64,000 nt of DNA from Mucilaginibacter phenanthrenivorans (GTDB taxonomy: Bacteria > Bacteroidota > Bacteroidia > Sphingobacteriales > Sphingobacteriaceae): the NCBI RefSeq assembly GCF_024721155.1, contig NZ_JAHVAP010000005.1, forward strand, positions 186,001 through 250,000. The letters run 5' to 3'. The translations under genes were made by a program, and so were the position numbers. The number at the start of each line of letters is the position of its first letter. Positions within the stretch are counted from its first letter, which is position 1. The notes below the pieces were generated by a model. That model was not told where the DNA came from and ran no database searches. It saw only the letters and a program-made list of their open reading frames with translations. This document shows, one piece after another, positions 61,022 to 64,000 of this stretch.

Positions 61022-62707
61022 TTAGACAATCTTAGCATTTACCAAAGCGATTATCTTTTCCTCCAGTTTCATAGTCTTCAGCTCAATCTCATTTCCTTTA
61101 GCAATAATATCGTCAATAAACACTTTGTCCTTATACCCCGAAGCATTGATCTTCACATTCATAAAGGCACCAATAACCGCGCTGCGGGCGCAAAGGGCGG
61201 CAACGCCTGCATCGGTTACCGAGTTTGGATTACCGGTTTCGGCCATGGCCTTTATTACGGTTAAGCTTCCGTAAGCTGCCTGCATTACCTTAAACGGAAT
61301 TTCAATAGCGTATTTGGTGGCATCCTGGATGGCCTTATCCCTTGCGGCCTTTTCTTCTTCTGTAGCTTTTGACAAACTGAACGCCTCCATTATTTTGTTG
61401 AACGCAGCTGTATCCTCGTCTACTAATCTTACCAGCTCATCTTTATATTGCTGACCCTTCTCCGCCCAGTCGCTGAATTCCTTCCACCTGTTGTCCCAAC
61501 CTTTTTTGTGCGATGAAAGATTGGCAACCATGGTTGCCAAAGCAGCGCCCAAGGCACCCATATAAGCGGATATGGAACCACCGCCCGGTGCAGGGCTCTC
61601 GCTCGCTGTTTCATCGGCAAAATCAATCAACGTCATGGAGGCTAGTTTGGACGATGCCTTGTCCTTCAGTAAATATTCTATAATCCTTTCCTCAGGAACG
61701 AATGGCGAAAGCTCAGCAAGTCCCATTGATTTTATGGCGATCTTGATCAATTCCCTTTCACTCACACCAACGGAGCGCTGCTGTTTCAGCAGGAAATATT
61801 TACCGGCGTCAAGCATTGCTTTTAAGGGAACTAAACCCACCAGCTCGCTGCCTGTTACCCGCATACCGCGTTCTGCTGCTTTGGTGCAAACTTCATCAAA
61901 GGCTACATGTAAAGGGGTAATTTCAATATTGGTAAGGTTCATGGAGATCTGGGCTATGCCATACTCTTCAATGTACCAGCCAATAGCTTTTACTGATTTT
62001 AACGAACCGGGAATAGACTTTGGCTTACCGTTTTCATCATTAATTATTTTACCGTTGATCGGGTCACCCTCACGCATTACCCTGCCTGCCTCGCGCACAT
62101 CAAAGGCAATGGAATTTGCCCTGCGGGTTGAGGTTGTATTCAGGTTGACGTTATAGGCGATCAAAAAATCGCGTGCACCAATAACCGTTGCCCCGCGTTT
62201 TCCGTCAAATTCTGCCGGACCAAAATCAGGCGCCCATTCAGGTAGTTTTATCTTCTTAAAAAATCCTTCATACTCTCCGGCACGGATCACCGAAAGATTA
62301 TTTCGCTTTTTATCTGCCTGTGCGTATTCATATAAATAAGCCGGGATCCCCAATTCCTCACCAACCCGTTTTGCAAGTTTTTTAGCATACTCCGCAGTTT
62401 CCGCCATGCTGATATTCGCAATCGGGATCAGCGGACAAACATCGGTTGCGCCCATCCTCGGATGTTCGCCCTTGTGCTTGCTCATATCTACCAGCTCGCC
62501 TGCCTTTTTTATCGCTAAAAAAGCAGCCTCGATAACAGCATCCGGCTCGCCCACAAAAGTTACCACGGTACGGTTTGTCGCCTTACCGGGATCCACGTTC
62601 AGCAGCCTTACACCCTCAACAGATTCAACCTCGTTGGTGATCTGTTTAATGATATCAAGGTTTACACCTTCAGAAAAATTGGGAACACATTCGATGAGTT
62701 GTTTCAT
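61022..62707 (-). CDS. ftcD: glutamate formimidoyltransferase / formimidoyltetrahydrofolate cyclodeaminase (fused)
   Basis: The 561-residue bifunctional enzyme has the formiminotransferase domains (about 1-300, with HPRMGATDVCPLIPI) and the cyclodeaminase domain (about 360-560, with APGGGSISAYMGALGAALATMVANLS and the helical bundle that follows). It moves the formimino group from formiminoglutamate to tetrahydrofolate and deaminates it, the last part of one histidine-degradation route. The fused form is like the animal enzyme. It is transcribed from a start that abuts a ctaatctct word repeat. Confidence 0.94.
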   Translation of the reverse strand: MKQLIECVPNFSEGVNLDIIKQITNEVESVEGVRLLNVDPGKATNRTVVTFVGEPDAVIEAAFLAIKKAGELVDMSKHKGEHPRMGATDVCPLIPIANISMAETAEYAKKLAKRVGEELGIPAYLYEYAQADKKRNNLSVIRAGEYEGFFKKIKLPEWAPDFGPAEFDGKRGATVIGARDFLIAYNVNLNTTSTRRANSIAFDVREAGRVMREGDPINGKIINDENGKPKSIPGSLKSVKAIGWYIEEYGIAQISMNLTNIEITPLHVAFDEVCTKAAERGMRVTGSELVGLVPLKAMLDAGKYFLLKQQRSVGVSERELIKIAIKSMGLAELSPFVPEERIIEYLLKDKASSKLASMTLIDFADETASESPAPGGGSISAYMGALGAALATMVANLSSHKKGWDNRWKEFSDWAEKGQQYKDELVRLVDEDTAAFNKIMEAFSLSKATEEEKAARDKAIQDATKYAIEIPFKVMQAAYGSLTVIKAMAETGNPNSVTDAGVAALCARSAVIGAFMNVKINASGYKDKVFIDDIIAKGNEIELKTMKLEEKIIALVNAKIV

Positions 62708-62740
62708 AGAGATTAGAGGCTATAGACCAGAGATTAGTTG
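62706..62740. repeat. word repeat, ctaatctct family, abutting the ftcD start
   Basis: On the minus strand: ctaatctctgg, then cctctaatctctatg, where atg is the ftcD start. It matches 57808-57842 in words and spacing. Confidence 0.78.
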
Positions 62741-62782
62741 TTTTATTTTATACTTAGATATTTAAAAAATCAGCGCAATCAT

Positions 62783-63997
62783 TTAATCAAAAAAATCAGC
62801 GGTCGGTTTTAAGCGCCCCTGCTGATACAGGATCTCCCTATAATCATTAACCGGGTACACTTGCAAATCAGCTTTCATCCCCACATCCAAATTCCCCCTG
62901 TCGGTTAAATTTAAGGCTTTTGCTGCGCGATAGGTTAACCCGGCGAATACTTCGGCCGTGCTTAGCTTTTCGGCGGCGCTCATTACGGCGGCTTGCATTA
63001 ACAGGTCGCCCATTGGGGCGGAGCCAGGGTTCCAGTCGCTGGCGATGGCAAGGCATGCACCGGCATCGAGCAATTTTCGTGCAGGCGCATAGGGCATTCC
63101 TAAACCAAGCGATGCGCCGGGTAAAGTTACGGCAACAGTATTCGAGCTGGCTAATAATTTTATTTCCTCATCCCCGCTGGCCTCCAAATGATCTGCAGAA
63201 ACAGCGTCAACGTTTACGGCTACTTTGCTTCCGCTGGTAGTAAACTGGTCGGCATGCACCGTAATGTCAAAACCCATTTGTTTGGCTTTATTCAGGTAGG
63301 TGGTCGCGTTATCAGCATTGAACGCGCTTTGCTCTATAAATATATCTACCCTGTTAGCCAGGTTTTCTTTTTTAACGATAGGAAGCAGATCCGTTAAAAT
63401 ATGCTCCAAATACTCAATTTGACTTCCGTTAAAATCTTTCGGAACCATGTGAGCAGCTAAACAGGTGGCAACAATGGTTGCGCTGGTTTGACTAGCTGCC
63501 GCCTTAACAGCGCGTAGCTGTTTCAATTCCTGCTCAACGGATAGTCCGTACCCGCTTTTTACCTCAATGGTAGTTACTCCCTCAGATAAATGACGTTCAA
63601 TTCTTTTTAATAACAGTTCGGTTAATAAGGCTTCATCGGCTGCACGCGTTTGGGTTACCGAATCCCAGATGCCGCCGCCGGCTTTGGCAATTTCCAGGTA
63701 GGTTTTCCCCTGGATACGCATAGCGTAATCCTTTGCCCTGCTGCCTGCAAAACAGATATGCGTGTGGCAATCCACAAAGCCGGGAAGCAGCACGCCATCA
63801 CCTTCAATTTCATTTATTTGTGCTGACGGGTTTTGCTTGCGCAGTGTTTCAAAACCCCCAACAGCTAATATCAGCCCGTTTTCAACCACGATTCCACCAT
63901 TAGAAATGACCTGTAGTTGATCATCCTTTAATGCGCCTTTTAAAGGCATCCCTGTTAAGGGCAGAATTTGGGTGAATGGACCGTGTAATATTTTCAT
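62783..63997 (-). CDS. hutI: imidazolonepropionase
   Basis: HutI opens imidazolonepropionate to formiminoglutamate in histidine breakdown. The 404-residue amidohydrolase shows the metal-binding GFVDCHTHICFAG, KSGYGLSVEQELKQLRAV, a central AAHMVPKDFNG, DITVHADQFT, SADHLEASGD and the late SDWNPGSAP (catalytic Asp). It lies 75 bases upstream of ftcD on the same strand, so the two form a histidine-utilisation operon, probably continuing past the right edge. Confidence 0.95.
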   Translation of the reverse strand: MKILHGPFTQILPLTGMPLKGALKDDQLQVISNGGIVVENGLILAVGGFETLRKQNPSAQINEIEGDGVLLPGFVDCHTHICFAGSRAKDYAMRIQGKTYLEIAKAGGGIWDSVTQTRAADEALLTELLLKRIERHLSEGVTTIEVKSGYGLSVEQELKQLRAVKAAASQTSATIVATCLAAHMVPKDFNGSQIEYLEHILTDLLPIVKKENLANRVDIFIEQSAFNADNATTYLNKAKQMGFDITVHADQFTTSGSKVAVNVDAVSADHLEASGDEEIKLLASSNTVAVTLPGASLGLGMPYAPARKLLDAGACLAIASDWNPGSAPMGDLLMQAAVMSAAEKLSTAEVFAGLTYRAAKALNLTDRGNLDVGMKADLQVYPVNDYREILYQQGRLKPTADFFD

Positions 63998-64000
63998 GTT

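Noticed and set aside
61572..62156. 194-residue plus-strand frame inside ftcD
   Set aside because: It is antisense to the conserved FtcD sequence, without promoter or domain.

Overview
This window looks like chromosomal DNA of a Bacteroidota bacterium, most likely a Sphingobacteriaceae member close to Mucilaginibacter or Pedobacter. The evidence is the gene families (DUF4834, DUF2480/DUF3108/DUF3109, a sensor kinase with a two-component-regulator propeller, an OmpA/OprF protein with thrombospondin type-3 repeats, a GH3 hexosaminidase, FtcD plus HutI), the weak Shine-Dalgarno signals, and several promoters of the Bacteroidota form TTG-(about 20)-TAnnTTTG. I see no rRNA, tRNA, CRISPR array, transposase gene or prophage. 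Coding density is high and nearly all of the window reads as core genome.

Layout. 1-4437 (minus): a tandem pair of YfhO-type multi-spanning membrane proteins (the first cut by the window edge), two small membrane proteins, then uvrB (4797-6821, minus). 7062-13055 (plus): upp, a DUF4279 gene, a YjjG-like HAD phosphatase, a DinB-like protein, a 37-residue membrane protein, an LpxH-like phosphoesterase, a glycosyltransferase and a polytopic membrane protein. 13125-21160 (plus): purQ, coaX, an outer-membrane barrel, lptC, a PpiD-like foldase, then DUF2480-DUF3108-DUF3109. 21186-23670 (minus): an NAD(P)-binding epimerase-like protein and a GH3 hexosaminidase. 24536-34514: a surface-glycan region with a tandem pair of HlpA-like glycosyltransferases, a methyltransferase, an MsbA-type ABC exporter, a GT92-like enzyme, a GT9 enzyme and three GT2 enzymes. 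34750-44939: meaB, an M24 aminopeptidase, OmpA, a 47-residue membrane protein, ridA, recG, a RelE/ParE toxin-antitoxin pair, an M28 peptidase and an MFS transporter. 45105-52967: a 1415-residue hybrid sensor kinase, a divergent polysaccharide deacetylase, pdxJ, two small exported proteins and gpsA. 53118-64000: an HlyD-type adaptor and a TolC-type channel without a pump gene, a second deacetylase, a CPBP protease, aconitase, two small proteins, and the histidine-degradation genes ftcD and hutI.

Functional themes. Much of the window serves the envelope: LpxH-like, LptC, PpiD, MsbA, OmpA, YfhO and eight glycosyltransferases. The rest is nucleotide and cofactor metabolism (upp, purQ, coaX, pdxJ, meaB), DNA repair (uvrB, recG) and central metabolism (aconitase, gpsA, ftcD/hutI).

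The most unusual content is between the genes. Many gene borders carry imperfect, short-period word repeats. Their sequence differs from place to place but falls into a few families (for example cgcacatc, atccgacatccgaaat, ctcaaatctcac, gtgaatta, ctaatctct). By eye they follow a polarity rule: read in the direction of the gene, a G-rich or purine-rich form starts at or just after the stop codon, and the complementary C-rich form ends just before the start codon. About a dozen starts and nine stops fit. In at least one gene (the HAD phosphatase at 8296) the repeat supplies the start codon and first codons. Separately there are REP-like inverted repeats at 4571-4719, 9022-9112, 43568-43602, 57759-57787 and 60926-61006. 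All homology statements here are from reading the sequence and general knowledge; no search was run.
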